Assembly: GCA_003232015.1 (NCBI GenBank)
Contig: QIKU01000150.1
Location: forward strand, 1 to 15,232
DNA from: Gammaproteobacteria bacterium
GTDB lineage: Bacteria; Pseudomonadota; Gammaproteobacteria; UBA6429
DNA length: 15,232 nt
Direction of reading: 5' to 3'
The notes under the pieces are model-generated. The model was not told the origin of the DNA. It searched no databases and saw nothing but the letters and a program-made list of their open reading frames with translations. Below are positions 6,858-15,173 of this stretch, one piece after another. The translations under genes were made by a program, and so were the position numbers. Position 1 is the stretch's first letter. Every line of letters begins with the position of its first letter.

Positions 6858-7813
6858 ATGCATTTTGTATTCCGCCGCAGAACACGACTTTACGCGACGT
6901 TATTTTGTGGACGGAAGCATTATTTAAAAACAGCGACCTTTATTTCGGACATGGAACAGACAATGCATTAGATGAAGCCGCCTATCTGGTTTCGCATTGC
7001 GCGCAGAAGCCGGTTGATTTCAACGACAATGATTTATTGCATGTATTAACAGCTTCTCAGCGCGAAAAAGTAGCCGAAGTACTATACCAGCGTATTACAA
7101 ATAAAGTGCCCGCTGCGTATATCACTGGTACGGCGTATTTCTTTGGTTTGGCATTTGAAGTAAATGAAGATGTACTGATCCCACGCTCGCCTATTGCCGA
7201 GTTAATAGGTGAACAATTTTTCCCCTGGTTTAATTATGCTGATTGGTTAAGCAACAATAAAAAAACACCTTTAAATATTCTGGATATGTGTACCGGCAGT
7301 GGCTGCATTGCTATTGCCTGCGCGGTGGCTTTTGAAAACGCAAACGTGGATGCCGTGGATATTTCAACACAAGCACTCAAGGTTGCAAACAGTAATATTT
7401 GCAATCACTATTTAACCGAGCGTGTTAAGGCCATTCAGTCTGATATGTTTGTGAACTTGCCACAGAAGAAATACGATATTATTGTTAGCAATCCACCGTA
7501 TGTTACTCGCGTTGAAATTGATGGTTTGCCCGCCGAATACCATACAGAGCCAGACATGGGGCTTTATGCTGCCAACAATGGCTTGCAGTTCGCAATTATT
7601 ATTTTACAACAGGCGTTTTATTATTTAGCAGACAATGGCATTGTAGTGGTTGAAGTTGGCAATAGTGCGCAAGCCCTGCAAATGCTTTTCCCGGACATCC
7701 CATTTACCTGGTTAGAATTTGAAATGGGCGGTGAAGGTGTTTTTATGCTTGATGCTGCACAAATAAGGCAATATCATGCACAACTACAGAATATCAATAT
7801 AACAGGTGAGTAA
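6854..7813 (+). CDS. prmB: 50S ribosomal protein L3 glutamine N5-methyltransferase
   Basis: A SAM-dependent methyltransferase of the PrmB/HemK family that methylates a glutamine side chain of ribosomal protein L3 in the cytoplasm. At 319 aa it has the family size. The N-terminal helical domain (LRDVILWTEALFKNSDLYFGHG, residues ~13-34) is characteristic of PrmB rather than PrmC. It is followed by YITGTAYFFGLAF and LIPRSPIAELI, the SAM-binding DMCTGSGCIAIACA (144-157), and the catalytic NPPY (213-216) that holds the target amide. The ATG at 6854 overlaps the mogA stop; an in-frame TTG at 6836 inside mogA is less likely. The TAA stop overlaps the next ATG by one base (TAATG). Confidence 0.93.
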   Translation: MNAFCIPPQNTTLRDVILWTEALFKNSDLYFGHGTDNALDEAAYLVSHCAQKPVDFNDNDLLHVLTASQREKVAEVLYQRITNKVPAAYITGTAYFFGLAFEVNEDVLIPRSPIAELIGEQFFPWFNYADWLSNNKKTPLNILDMCTGSGCIAIACAVAFENANVDAVDISTQALKVANSNICNHYLTERVKAIQSDMFVNLPQKKYDIIVSNPPYVTRVEIDGLPAEYHTEPDMGLYAANNGLQFAIIILQQAFYYLADNGIVVVEVGNSAQALQMLFPDIPFTWLEFEMGGEGVFMLDAAQIRQYHAQLQNINITGE

Positions 7814-8133
7814 TGAATATTAAGCAGCGTCCACAGACGATGGAAGAATATATTAATCTGGTCGATCAGGCAGTTTTTGAAGCTGCAGATTTACGTGCTG
7901 CGATTGAGTACGATGGTGAGTTTATGGAAGGGGTTGCTGGTTTTGTGCCTGAACTGGAAAATGAATTAAATGTACTATTTAAATCACTAAAAGATGAAAG
8001 CTACTCTTTTTCAAAAGAAGACTTGCCTTTTATGTCACTGGTTAACAGTGTTAATGATATGTTATTGCCCTTTAAACATTTATTAAGACAAATTAATAGC
8101 ACGCATACGCTTGGTTTGGATGGGGGGCAGTAA
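7813..8133 (+). CDS. Small acidic conserved-looking protein of unknown function
   Basis: A 106-residue protein rich in Glu and Asp, predicted mainly helical, with no signal peptide or membrane segment. I do not recognise a named domain. Visible blocks are EEYINLVDQAVFEAADL near the N-terminus, MEGVAGFVPELENELNVLF in the middle and a helix ending MLLPFKHLLRQIN. Its ATG overlaps the prmB stop by one base (TAATG), so it is almost certainly translated with prmB. A small gene between prmB and aroC also occurs in Pseudomonas as I remember it, which would suggest a conserved partner in this neighbourhood, but homology between those small genes is not shown here. It ends 11 bp from the stop of the convergent GGDEF-EAL gene. 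Confidence 0.75.
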   Translation: MNIKQRPQTMEEYINLVDQAVFEAADLRAAIEYDGEFMEGVAGFVPELENELNVLFKSLKDESYSFSKEDLPFMSLVNSVNDMLLPFKHLLRQINSTHTLGLDGGQ

Positions 8134-8144
8134 AATACATTGTT

Positions 8145-10523
8145 TTATATTTTATCGTTATTCCCGAGGTCGTAAAGTGAAAGTGCTTTTGGTTTCTCGA
8201 TGTAATAACCCTGCGCAAAATTTACACCAATATTTTTAAGTGCATCAAACGTGTCTTTATTTTCAACAAATTCGGCAATGGTTTCTATCCCCATAATGTG
8301 GCCAATTCGATTAATGGCTTCAACAAAAGCCAGGTCGGTTTTGTCTTCACAAATATCGACGATAAAGTGTCCATCTATTTTAATATAGTCAACCGGCATA
8401 TTCTTGAGGTAACTAAACGAGCTTAAGCCACTGCCAAAATCGTCGAGCGCAAAACGGCAGCCAATCGCTTTGAGTGTTTTCATAAATGCAACAGCGCGGG
8501 ATAAATTACTTATTGCCGCTGTTTCTGTTATTTCAAAACAAATAATTTTTGGATCGATTTTATTATCTACCAGTGTATTTATTACGAACTCATCAAAACC
8601 TTTTTTGCCTAATGATTGCCCGGATAAATTAATAGTGAATATATGGTCTGCAATCTTTTTTCGGTTGTCTGAGAGGAATTTAATGGTATTGGTGATAACC
8701 CATTTGTCAATATCAGGCATTATTTCATAACGTTCTGCTGCCGGAATAAAAGACATGGGTGGAACTATTTCGCCATCACGGTTTTTAAGGCGTAATAGTA
8801 TTTCACAATGTTTCGTCTCTGAGTTTGCTATATTCATGATGGACTGACAATATAAGACGAAGTCATTATTTTCCAGTGCCTCTTTGATATGTTGCACCCA
8901 CTGCAACTCACCTTGACGTTTTTGTATATCTTCGTCATTGGGATCGAATAAATGAATCCGGTTACGGCCTTCTTCTTTTGATATATAACATGCGGTATCG
9001 GCATTGCGCATTATTTCAGTTAAGCTTGCAGTTGTGTGGTCAATTTTTGTTAAACCGATGCTTGCACCCACCTCAAATGAATTATTTGCCCAGATAAACC
9101 GAAAGGCTTTGATTTCTTTTCTAATTTTTTCTGCAATGGACAGTGCATTTTCGATATTACAATCTTCCAGCAAAATACCGAATTCATCGCCACCAAGTCT
9201 GGCCAGAATGTCGCTGCGCCGTAAAAGTGACTGTAGCAATAATGAAAGTTGTTTGAGGAATTCATCACCCGCTTCATGCCCTGCCGTATCATTTATAATT
9301 TTAAAATTATCGAGGTCCATAAAGCAAACAACGTGTTGTTGTGCGTTAGATGCTTGTGTTGACTTAAGAGTATTTTCCAGATGATGTTCAAATTGCCTGC
9401 GGTTAATCAGGCCGGTTAAACTGTCATGGCTGGCATAATATTTTAATTGTGAGGATAAGGCTCTTATTTCAGTAACATCCCTGAAAATAACAACCGCCCC
9501 TGATGTTTTCCTGTCTTCAGTTACAATCGGTGCCAGAGTGTATTCAATCGCATATTCACTCAGGTTTTTATTAACCAATGTTTTTGGGCTGTCGGCGCTC
9601 ATTACGACTTCTAAATGGTTAATGACTTTCTCGAGCTCGGTTAGCGTTGCTGGATCTGCGTTATAATCCAGTTCGATATTAAAAACACTATAGAAGTCCT
9701 GCCCAATGGCCTGCCGTCGAGAAAACCCCGTTAATTCTTCTGCAACCGGGTTAATTTGTGTCACTTTGCCATTTATGTCGGTTGTAATAATGGCATCACC
9801 GATGGAATGCAATGTGATTTCGGCAAGTTCCTTTTCCATATAAAGTTTAGCTTGTAGCGATTTTGTGATGTAGACGATGATATAGGTGATAACAATGCCT
9901 GAAAACAACACCACAATTGACAGGACTAAAAGAATTTTCCAGGTAGATTGTTGTTCCTGTTGTGCCTGCTGGGCAATATTGCGGGAAGCCTGGTGTTGTA
10001 TTGCTTGTAATTGTTCTAATAAACGAAGAATTTTTTCCTGTAAAGGGATTGATTTCGCAAGCAGTAACTCATTAGCTTTGGTAATTTCGTCACGCTGGAC
10101 TAACTCGGCAACCTGATTTTGCAGTGGTGCTGTAATACGTGTAAGGCGGCCCTGCTTTTTTAGAAGCGTGTATTCGTTATCCGTTAGCTTTGTTTTAAGC
10201 AGTTTTATTCGTGCATTTGCAAATTGCGAGGCGTAAGCGTTAAATTTTAGAAAGTTTTCATCACGAATAAAGGGATCTTTAATCGATACCATGGTAAACA
10301 GGCTGATACTGCGTTCCCGAGCCGCATTATACATGCGGGTGATAAGTTCAGACTTCATGCCATAGCGTTGAACAATTTCACTTACATAATCATTGGTGCG
10401 TTTATTTTGCACAATGCTGGTAAGCAGAATAAGGCTAAAAAGTGTAACAATAACGACATAGCCCCAAATAATAATCTGGGGGGAGCGTTTAGCCTGGTTA
10501 TTATTTCCTAGTAAATTGAACAA
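8145..10523 (-). CDS. Membrane sensor with PAS, GGDEF and EAL domains (c-di-GMP turnover)
   Basis: A 792-residue inner-membrane protein that probably makes and/or degrades cyclic di-GMP. Order: membrane helix 17-38; a periplasmic four-helix-bundle-like sensor region 40-193; membrane helix 195-220; PAS domain about 230-350 (ITLHSIGDAIITTDINGKV); GGDEF domain about 362-525 with HDSLTGLINRR, FMDLDNFKIIND and intact GGDEF (444-448); EAL domain about 540-785. An RxxD inhibitory site (R435-D438) stands five residues before GGDEF, so product inhibition is likely. The EAL signature is EIL (574-576); the other phosphodiesterase residues appear present (NLS 632, EITET 664, DDFGSG 694, K715, AEFVE 750, Q771), so both activities are plausible. 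No ATG fits the N-terminus: the start is TTG at 10523 with TAGGT upstream, since the next Met (56) would remove the first membrane helix. It lies against the direction of the surrounding genes. Confidence 0.92.
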   Translation of the reverse strand: MFNLLGNNNQAKRSPQIIIWGYVVIVTLFSLILLTSIVQNKRTNDYVSEIVQRYGMKSELITRMYNAARERSISLFTMVSIKDPFIRDENFLKFNAYASQFANARIKLLKTKLTDNEYTLLKKQGRLTRITAPLQNQVAELVQRDEITKANELLLAKSIPLQEKILRLLEQLQAIQHQASRNIAQQAQQEQQSTWKILLVLSIVVLFSGIVITYIIVYITKSLQAKLYMEKELAEITLHSIGDAIITTDINGKVTQINPVAEELTGFSRRQAIGQDFYSVFNIELDYNADPATLTELEKVINHLEVVMSADSPKTLVNKNLSEYAIEYTLAPIVTEDRKTSGAVVIFRDVTEIRALSSQLKYYASHDSLTGLINRRQFEHHLENTLKSTQASNAQQHVVCFMDLDNFKIINDTAGHEAGDEFLKQLSLLLQSLLRRSDILARLGGDEFGILLEDCNIENALSIAEKIRKEIKAFRFIWANNSFEVGASIGLTKIDHTTASLTEIMRNADTACYISKEEGRNRIHLFDPNDEDIQKRQGELQWVQHIKEALENNDFVLYCQSIMNIANSETKHCEILLRLKNRDGEIVPPMSFIPAAERYEIMPDIDKWVITNTIKFLSDNRKKIADHIFTINLSGQSLGKKGFDEFVINTLVDNKIDPKIICFEITETAAISNLSRAVAFMKTLKAIGCRFALDDFGSGLSSFSYLKNMPVDYIKIDGHFIVDICEDKTDLAFVEAINRIGHIMGIETIAEFVENKDTFDALKNIGVNFAQGYYIEKPKALSLYDLGNNDKI

Positions 10524-10672
10524 AAGACTACCTAAACTATTGTTTACCGTTGCGCCAAGTTGGATGATATTCGGTCGGGAGATATTTCACCGTAAGGCGG
10601 TTAATTTTACCCCATTTTGAGAAAAAACATCTGTTTTTGATGAAATACGAATAACCACCAGAAAATATCCTG

Positions 10673-10700
10673 AGTATAATGGGTGGTTAATACCTGTTAA
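10673..10700 (-). promoter_or_regulatory. Candidate promoter of the GGDEF-EAL gene
   Basis: On the minus strand TTAACA (10700-10695) and TATACT (10678-10673) are 16 bp apart; each matches the sigma70 consensus at 5 of 6. Start would be near 10666, leaving a leader of about 140 nt before the TTG start codon. Confidence 0.42.
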
Positions 10701-10720
10701 GTATAGACTGCAATTCTTGT

Positions 10721-10749
10721 TTGCACATGATATTTAACCAGGATTTAGT
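10721..10749 (+). promoter_or_regulatory. Weak promoter candidate for aroC
   Basis: TTGCAC (10721-10726) and TTTAGT (10744-10749) are 17 bp apart, each 4 of 6 to consensus, about 90 bp before the aroC start. It is the best-spaced pair I found in this direction but is not strong. Confidence 0.25.
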
Positions 10750-10843
10750 CTATAGATAGCCAAAGAATTGATGTAGAATCAATCACTTCGTAGTGGGTCA
10801 CGGCTGAATAGTCCTTAACATAATTGAAAATAAATGGTCTAAT

Positions 10844-11941
10844 ATGTCTGGAAATACAATCGGTAAATTATTTACAGTTACCAGTTTTGGTGAAAGCCAT
10901 GGCGCGGCCATTGGTTGTATTGTTGATGGCTGCCCGCCTGGGCTTGCTTTATGTGAAGCTGATATTCAGAAAGATTTAGAACGCCGGCGTCCGGGCAAAA
11001 CCCGCCATACCACACAGCGGCGTGAAACGGATGAAGTTGAGATTTTATCCGGTGTTTTTGAAGGTAAAACTACCGGTACGCCGATTGGTTTATTGATTCG
11101 CAATATCGATCAGCGCTCGAAAGACTACGGCAACATTAAAGATCAATTTCGCCCCGGCCATGCGGATTATACCTATTTACAAAAGTACGGCATTCGTGAC
11201 TACCGTGGTGGTGGCCGTTCTTCTGCGCGTGAAACCGCCATGCGGGTGGCTGCCGGTGCCATTGCAAAAAAATACTTAGCCGAAAAAGCGGGCATTGTAA
11301 TACGTGGTTATATGGCACAACTTGGCCCGATAAAACCAAAAACATTTGACTGGGAAGTAGTAGAACAAAACCCGTTTTTCTTTCCCGATGCATCGATGAT
11401 TGATGAGCTTGAAGCCTATATGGATGCGCTGCGCAAAGAAGGTAATTCGATTGGTGCACGGATTAATGTTGTTGCTAGTGGCATGCCGCCTGGCTTAGGC
11501 GAGCCTGTTTTCGACCGGCTCGACGCGGAGCTTGCTCATTCTTTAATGTGCATTAATGCAGTTAAAGGCGTCGAGATTGGTGCCGGTTTTGACTGCATTG
11601 AACAAAAAGGCACTGAGCACCGTGATGAAATGACCGAGCAAGGTTTTTTAAGTAACAATGCAGGTGGCATCTTAGGCGGCATTTCAAGTGGCCAGGATAT
11701 TATTGCCAGCATTGCCTTAAAACCAACTTCAAGTTTACGTCTTCCAGGGCAAAGCGTGGATGCAAAGGGCCATGCAAGTGAAGTGGTTACTACGGGTCGC
11801 CATGACCCTTGCGTTGGTATACGAGCAACACCGATTGCTGAAGGCATGATGGCCATTACGATACTGGATCATTACTTACGGCATCGTGGCCAGAATGCCG
11901 ATGTTCAAAGTGGTACACCTGTTATTCCTGCCAGTACATAA
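10844..11941 (+). CDS. aroC: Chorismate synthase
   Basis: A cytoplasmic FMN-dependent enzyme that converts 5-enolpyruvylshikimate-3-phosphate to chorismate, the last step of the shikimate pathway. The 365-residue product has the normal bacterial length and all signatures. These are [18 protein letters not shown] near the N-terminus (residues ~15-32), [20 protein letters not shown] at about 46-65, the block [20 protein letters not shown] around 104-123 followed directly by [13 protein letters not shown], then GGISSGQDI and the C-terminal [18 protein letters not shown]. The start at 10844 ([20 protein letters not shown]) is the standard family N-terminus, although the ribosome site is poor. It is followed after 33 bp by an MFS transporter on the same strand, an arrangement I remember from Pseudomonas. 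Confidence 0.97.
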   Translation: MSGNTIGKLFTVTSFGESHGAAIGCIVDGCPPGLALCEADIQKDLERRRPGKTRHTTQRRETDEVEILSGVFEGKTTGTPIGLLIRNIDQRSKDYGNIKDQFRPGHADYTYLQKYGIRDYRGGGRSSARETAMRVAAGAIAKKYLAEKAGIVIRGYMAQLGPIKPKTFDWEVVEQNPFFFPDASMIDELEAYMDALRKEGNSIGARINVVASGMPPGLGEPVFDRLDAELAHSLMCINAVKGVEIGAGFDCIEQKGTEHRDEMTEQGFLSNNAGGILGGISSGQDIIASIALKPTSSLRLPGQSVDAKGHASEVVTTGRHDPCVGIRATPIAEGMMAITILDHYLRHRGQNADVQSGTPVIPAST

Positions 11942-11974
11942 CTTCCGTTTAAATAACATATACGTGCAACGCAT

Positions 11975-13135
11975 ATGAAATCAGAAAAGGCTCCTTTGCT
12001 GTACTGGCGCCTGTCAGGGTTTTACTTCTTTTATTTCGCCAGCCTGGGTGCCTTGATCCCGTATTGGAGCTTGTATCTGAAGGATATGGGTTTCAGCATT
12101 CGTGAAATTGGCGAGCTGATGGCCCTTATCCTTATTACCAAAATCATTGCACCCAATATCTGGGGCTGGATAGCTGATCATACCGGCAAGCGAATGTTGA
12201 TTATTCGCATTGGTAGTTTCCTGGCAGCATTTATTTTTGCAGGTATCTTTTTTAGTCATAGTTTCTGGTCTGTCGCTCTGGTGATGTTGGCTTTTAGTTT
12301 TTTCTGGAATGCTGCTCTGCCTCAGTTTGAAGTGACGACCTTGCAGCATTTAGAAGATCAGCCGCATCGTTATAGTTCGATTCGCTTATGGGGCTCGATT
12401 GGTTTTATTTTAGCGGTGGCGAGTTTAGGCTATGGGCTTGAATATTATTCGATAAGTCTTTTACCCTTGAGTATTTTTGGTTTGATGCTGGGTATTTTAG
12501 TGATGAGCTTTTTTGTGCCTGAAAGAGCAGCGGCCCATATGCCACTGGCGCAGGTTAAATTAAAACAAATTCTTTTACGTCCAGAAGTGCTGGCTTTAAT
12601 TGTGGTGTGTTTTTTATCTCAGGCAAGTCATGGTGCGTACTATACTTTTTATACCTTATATATGGAAGATTATGGTTATAGCCGTAGCGTTATCGGGCAG
12701 TTATGGGCGTTAGGCGTAATTGCGGAAGTGCTGGTGTTTTTAGTGATGCACCGTTTGGTTCCATATTTTGGGTTACGAAAATTATTTTTAGTTACATTCT
12801 TGCTCACCGCATTGCGCTGGTTATTGATTGCGGTCTACGCTGATTCCTTGACTGTTATGCTGTTTGCGCAAACCCTGCATGCGGCAAGCTTTGGTATTTT
12901 TCATGCAGTTGCTATTCAGCTATTTCACCAGCATTTTTCAGGGCAGCATGCTGGAAAAGGGCAGGCCATTTATAGCAGCATTAGTTTTGGTGCGGGTGGT
13001 GCTTTTGGCGCCTATCTTAGTGCTATTCTGTGGGAGACGGTAAGCCCGGAGAGTAGTTTTTGGATGTCAGCGATGATGGGCCTGGCTGCTTTTTTTGTTG
13101 TTTTGCGCTGGATCCATGCAAAAAATGCCCGCTAA
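11975..13135 (+). CDS. MFS transporter, HcaT / MFS_1-like family
   Basis: A 386-residue inner-membrane protein with about 12 hydrophobic helices. The N-terminus (YWRLSGFYFFYFASLGALIP) and the loop NIWGWIADHTGKRM between helices 2 and 3 (the MFS signature position) fit the PF12832-type group that includes the E. coli 3-phenylpropionate transporter HcaT and nucleoside:H+ symporters. Also visible are RYSSIRLWGSIGFI before helix 5 and a conserved-looking C-terminal half with FHAVAIQLFHQHFSG and GQAIYSSISFGAGGAFGAYLS. The substrate cannot be told from sequence. It lies 33 bp after aroC and probably shares its transcript, which gives only weak support for an aromatic or shikimate-related substrate. 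Ribosome site before the ATG is weak. Confidence 0.88.
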   Translation: MKSEKAPLLYWRLSGFYFFYFASLGALIPYWSLYLKDMGFSIREIGELMALILITKIIAPNIWGWIADHTGKRMLIIRIGSFLAAFIFAGIFFSHSFWSVALVMLAFSFFWNAALPQFEVTTLQHLEDQPHRYSSIRLWGSIGFILAVASLGYGLEYYSISLLPLSIFGLMLGILVMSFFVPERAAAHMPLAQVKLKQILLRPEVLALIVVCFLSQASHGAYYTFYTLYMEDYGYSRSVIGQLWALGVIAEVLVFLVMHRLVPYFGLRKLFLVTFLLTALRWLLIAVYADSLTVMLFAQTLHAASFGIFHAVAIQLFHQHFSGQHAGKGQAIYSSISFGAGGAFGAYLSAILWETVSPESSFWMSAMMGLAAFFVVLRWIHAKNAR

Positions 13136-13181
13136 GTGGCTATATAAACATTCACCCCGGGATATTGTTCTGGATTAGTCT

Positions 13182-13214
13182 AAGCTATTGAATAAGCACT
13201 GGAATAAATAGCTT
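13182..13214. repeat. 8-bp inverted repeat between the MFS gene and mqo
   Basis: AAGCTATT (13182-13189) and AATAGCTT (13207-13214) are perfect inverted copies with a 17-nt spacer, in the 150-bp gap before the malate:quinone oxidoreductase gene. There is no T-run after it, so it does not look like a Rho-independent terminator; an operator for the downstream gene is possible. Confidence 0.35.
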
Positions 13215-13285
13215 CAGATTTATTTACTGGAACCGATATATAAAGTAGATTTGGTATACGACTAGGCAATGGAGTAGATTTTTCT

Positions 13286-14605
13286 ATGGACAAAGGGCAA
13301 TACGACGTACTCATCATTGGTGGGGGTATTTCGGGCACCGCACTTTTATATGAACTGGCAAAATTTACCGACCTTTCCCATATTGGACTGGTTGAGAAAT
13401 ATGATCGTCTCGCTGATGTTAATTCTCATGGTCGCAACAACAGTCAAACACTGCATTGTGGCGACATCGAAACTAATTACACACTCGATAAAGCCATACA
13501 AGTTAAAGAAACGGCCTCGATGGTACTGCGCTATGCAGAAAAGCAGAACAATCGGGATCGGTTAATTTATAAATACCCTAAAATGGTGCTCGGTGTCGGA
13601 CGGGATGAGTGCAGCTTCTTACGTGAACGCTTCAAGGAATTTGGCGCACATTTTTCAAATATGCAAATTATGGAAAGTTCGGATATAGCCGAGATTGAAC
13701 CGACCGTTGTTGAAGGGCGGAAAGATGAAATTGTGGCTCTAGGCATGCTGGACGAATACACAGCGGTTAATTATGGCGCTTTAGCTCATTCATTTGTTGA
13801 ACAGGCACAGCTTGCTACCGATAAAACAATCGACTTGCTGATGGAAACACAGGTAACCGACATTATTAAGGATGATAAGGGTTATATTGTAAAGACATCG
13901 AAAGGCGATATTACAGCAAAGTTTGTGGTGGTCTCTGCCGGTGGTCACAGCTTGCTATTTGCGCATCGGATGGGATTTTGTCTGGAGTATTCCTGCTTAC
14001 CCATGGCGGGAAGTTTTTATTACACCCCCAATATGCTTAATGGCAAAGTATATACGGTACAAAATGATAAGCTACCGTTTGCTGCGATTCATGGTGACCC
14101 CGATATTTTAGTGCCGGATAAAACCCGCTTTGGTCCAACCGCCTTAGTGTTACCGATGTTGGAACGTTACAACATGAAAACAATTCTGGACTTTTTGCAG
14201 GTCATTAAGCTAGACAGTGACGTTTTAAAAGTATTTTGGGATCTGTTAAAAGTTTCTGATATTAGAAATTATATTTTCAAAAATATGCTGTTTGAAATTC
14301 CTGGGATACGCACACGTTTGTTTTTAAAAGATGCCCGTAAAATTATCCCCAATATGCAACTCAGTGACTTAAGTTTTGCGAAAAAAATTGGCGGGATACG
14401 CCCAGTTATGATCGACAAGGCCAATCGTAAATTACATTTAGGCGAAGCGAAAATTGATACCGGACAAGGTCTTATCTTTAATATGACACCGTCACCAGGT
14501 GCAACAAGTTGCCTGGGTAATGCGCACGGTGATCTTAAAATAATAACAGAATACTTGAAATGTGATTTTAATGAACAGCAATTTAACGAAATAGTTAAAC
14601 ACTGA
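13286..14605 (+). CDS. mqo: FAD-dependent malate:quinone oxidoreductase, Helicobacter type
   Basis: A 439-residue flavoprotein, probably peripheral on the inner membrane, that would oxidise malate to oxaloacetate and pass electrons to quinone. The N-terminal Rossmann FAD motif is VLIIGGGISGTALLYEL (GGGISG at 12-17), ending in GLVEKYDRLA. Next comes NSHGRNNSQTLHCGDIETNY (46-65), the equivalent of the SNGWNNAGTGHS block of classical Mqo. Further motifs are KFVVVSAGGHS, the LPMAGSFYYTP segment, VQNDKLPFAAIHGDPD, and the C-terminal NMTPSPGATSCLGNA. The size (~440, not ~490-550 aa) and these blocks match, from memory, the H. pylori HP0086 type rather than the classical gammaproteobacterial Mqo. 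Another FAD-dependent 2-hydroxyacid oxidase activity cannot be excluded. The start ATG at 13286 immediately precedes the FAD-binding strand. Tail to tail with the oxygenase gene, 5 bp apart. Confidence 0.85.
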   Translation: MDKGQYDVLIIGGGISGTALLYELAKFTDLSHIGLVEKYDRLADVNSHGRNNSQTLHCGDIETNYTLDKAIQVKETASMVLRYAEKQNNRDRLIYKYPKMVLGVGRDECSFLRERFKEFGAHFSNMQIMESSDIAEIEPTVVEGRKDEIVALGMLDEYTAVNYGALAHSFVEQAQLATDKTIDLLMETQVTDIIKDDKGYIVKTSKGDITAKFVVVSAGGHSLLFAHRMGFCLEYSCLPMAGSFYYTPNMLNGKVYTVQNDKLPFAAIHGDPDILVPDKTRFGPTALVLPMLERYNMKTILDFLQVIKLDSDVLKVFWDLLKVSDIRNYIFKNMLFEIPGIRTRLFLKDARKIIPNMQLSDLSFAKKIGGIRPVMIDKANRKLHLGEAKIDTGQGLIFNMTPSPGATSCLGNAHGDLKIITEYLKCDFNEQQFNEIVKH

Positions 14606-14610
14606 TTGGC

Positions 14611-15138
14611 TCAAAGCTCTTCTGATTTTATCCCAAAGTTCATTCCAATTGACAGGCGGTTTTGCCCGCTGTTATTAATGGATACTTCATGCAAACAATC
14701 TGCTTTAAATAAAATAAGCTGGCCTTGTTGAGGGATGATTATTTTCTTATCTTCATTATTAAATAAAACTAAATTCCCGGAATTTTCCGGCACAGTCACA
14801 TAATAGACTCCCGACAACATTTCATCATAATCATCATGTGTGTGCGCAGTTGTTACACTTTTGGGTGGCATGCTATTAAACCAGAAACCGGTGTCCAGGT
14901 TTTTGGCTAAGTTAAGTATTTTTTTTGCGCTCTGGTTTGCAAACTCAAGTATGGGTGTTAATTCAGGGATTAATGTTTTATCAATATAGATGTTTTCATA
15001 ACGGCCATTGAATAAATGGGTACGTTTAATATCTTTTTCACGGTTAATATTTGAGAATTTCTCATGGAGTGCGGCGTTAACACTGTTGTATTCAGAGAAA
15101 GTGAATGTTGAGTAATTAAATTTTGTATCGTCAAACAT
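14611..15138 (-). CDS. Putative 2-oxoglutarate/Fe(II)-dependent oxygenase
   Basis: A 175-residue cytoplasmic protein with the double-stranded beta-helix pattern of the putative 2OG-Fe(II) oxygenase group (PF13759-like). Visible are WFNSMPPKSVTTAHTHDDYD (86-105), LSGVYYVTVPENSGNLVLF (108-126), the turn IIIPQQGQLILF (133-144), and LHEVSINNSGQNRLSIGMNF (149-168). Likely iron ligands are H101 and D103 (HxD; H99 is nearby as an alternative) and H150, with R161 placed to bind 2-oxoglutarate. The substrate is unknown; relatives include prolyl and other amino-acid hydroxylases. The N-terminal ~85 residues have no motif I recognise. Start ATG at 15138 has no clear ribosome site, and a run of nine C on the coding strand begins about 26 nt upstream. 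No in-frame upstream ATG, GTG or TTG is available before a stop. Confidence 0.72.
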   Translation of the reverse strand: MFDDTKFNYSTFTFSEYNSVNAALHEKFSNINREKDIKRTHLFNGRYENIYIDKTLIPELTPILEFANQSAKKILNLAKNLDTGFWFNSMPPKSVTTAHTHDDYDEMLSGVYYVTVPENSGNLVLFNNEDKKIIIPQQGQLILFKADCLHEVSINNSGQNRLSIGMNFGIKSEEL

Positions 15139-15164
15139 ATTATAAGGTACTGGTGATTGTTGTC

Positions 15165-15173
15165 GGGGGGGGG
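15165..15173. repeat. G9 homopolymer tract upstream of the oxygenase gene
   Basis: Nine consecutive G on the plus strand, beginning 26 bp upstream of the oxygenase start codon (C9 on the coding strand). It is the only such run seen in the window. It could change the spacing of promoter elements by slipped-strand mispairing, or be a sequencing-length artefact. From 15139 to the right edge (94 bp) I see no gene. Confidence 0.7.

Larger units (their letters stand above)
10524..10843. other. Divergent intergenic region between the GGDEF-EAL gene and aroC
   Basis: This 320-bp region separates two diverging units. It holds a fair minus-strand promoter at 10673-10700 and a weak plus-strand candidate at 10721-10749. 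There is also a 6-bp inverted repeat with a 5-nt loop (ATTGAT at 10767-10772, ATCAAT at 10778-10783) in the aroC leader. I looked in the ~140-nt leader of the c-di-GMP gene for a GEMM-type c-di-GMP riboswitch and did not find a convincing one. No gene is seen. Confidence 0.55.

Noticed and set aside
10524..10666. Possible c-di-GMP (GEMM) riboswitch in the leader of the GGDEF-EAL gene
   Set aside because: The leader length and gene type invite it, but I could not line up the conserved GEMM core, only a short GGCGCAACGG stretch.
10675..10680. Perfect TATAAT on the plus strand as the aroC promoter
   Set aside because: No acceptable -35 lies 15-19 bp upstream, and the same bases serve a better two-part promoter on the minus strand.
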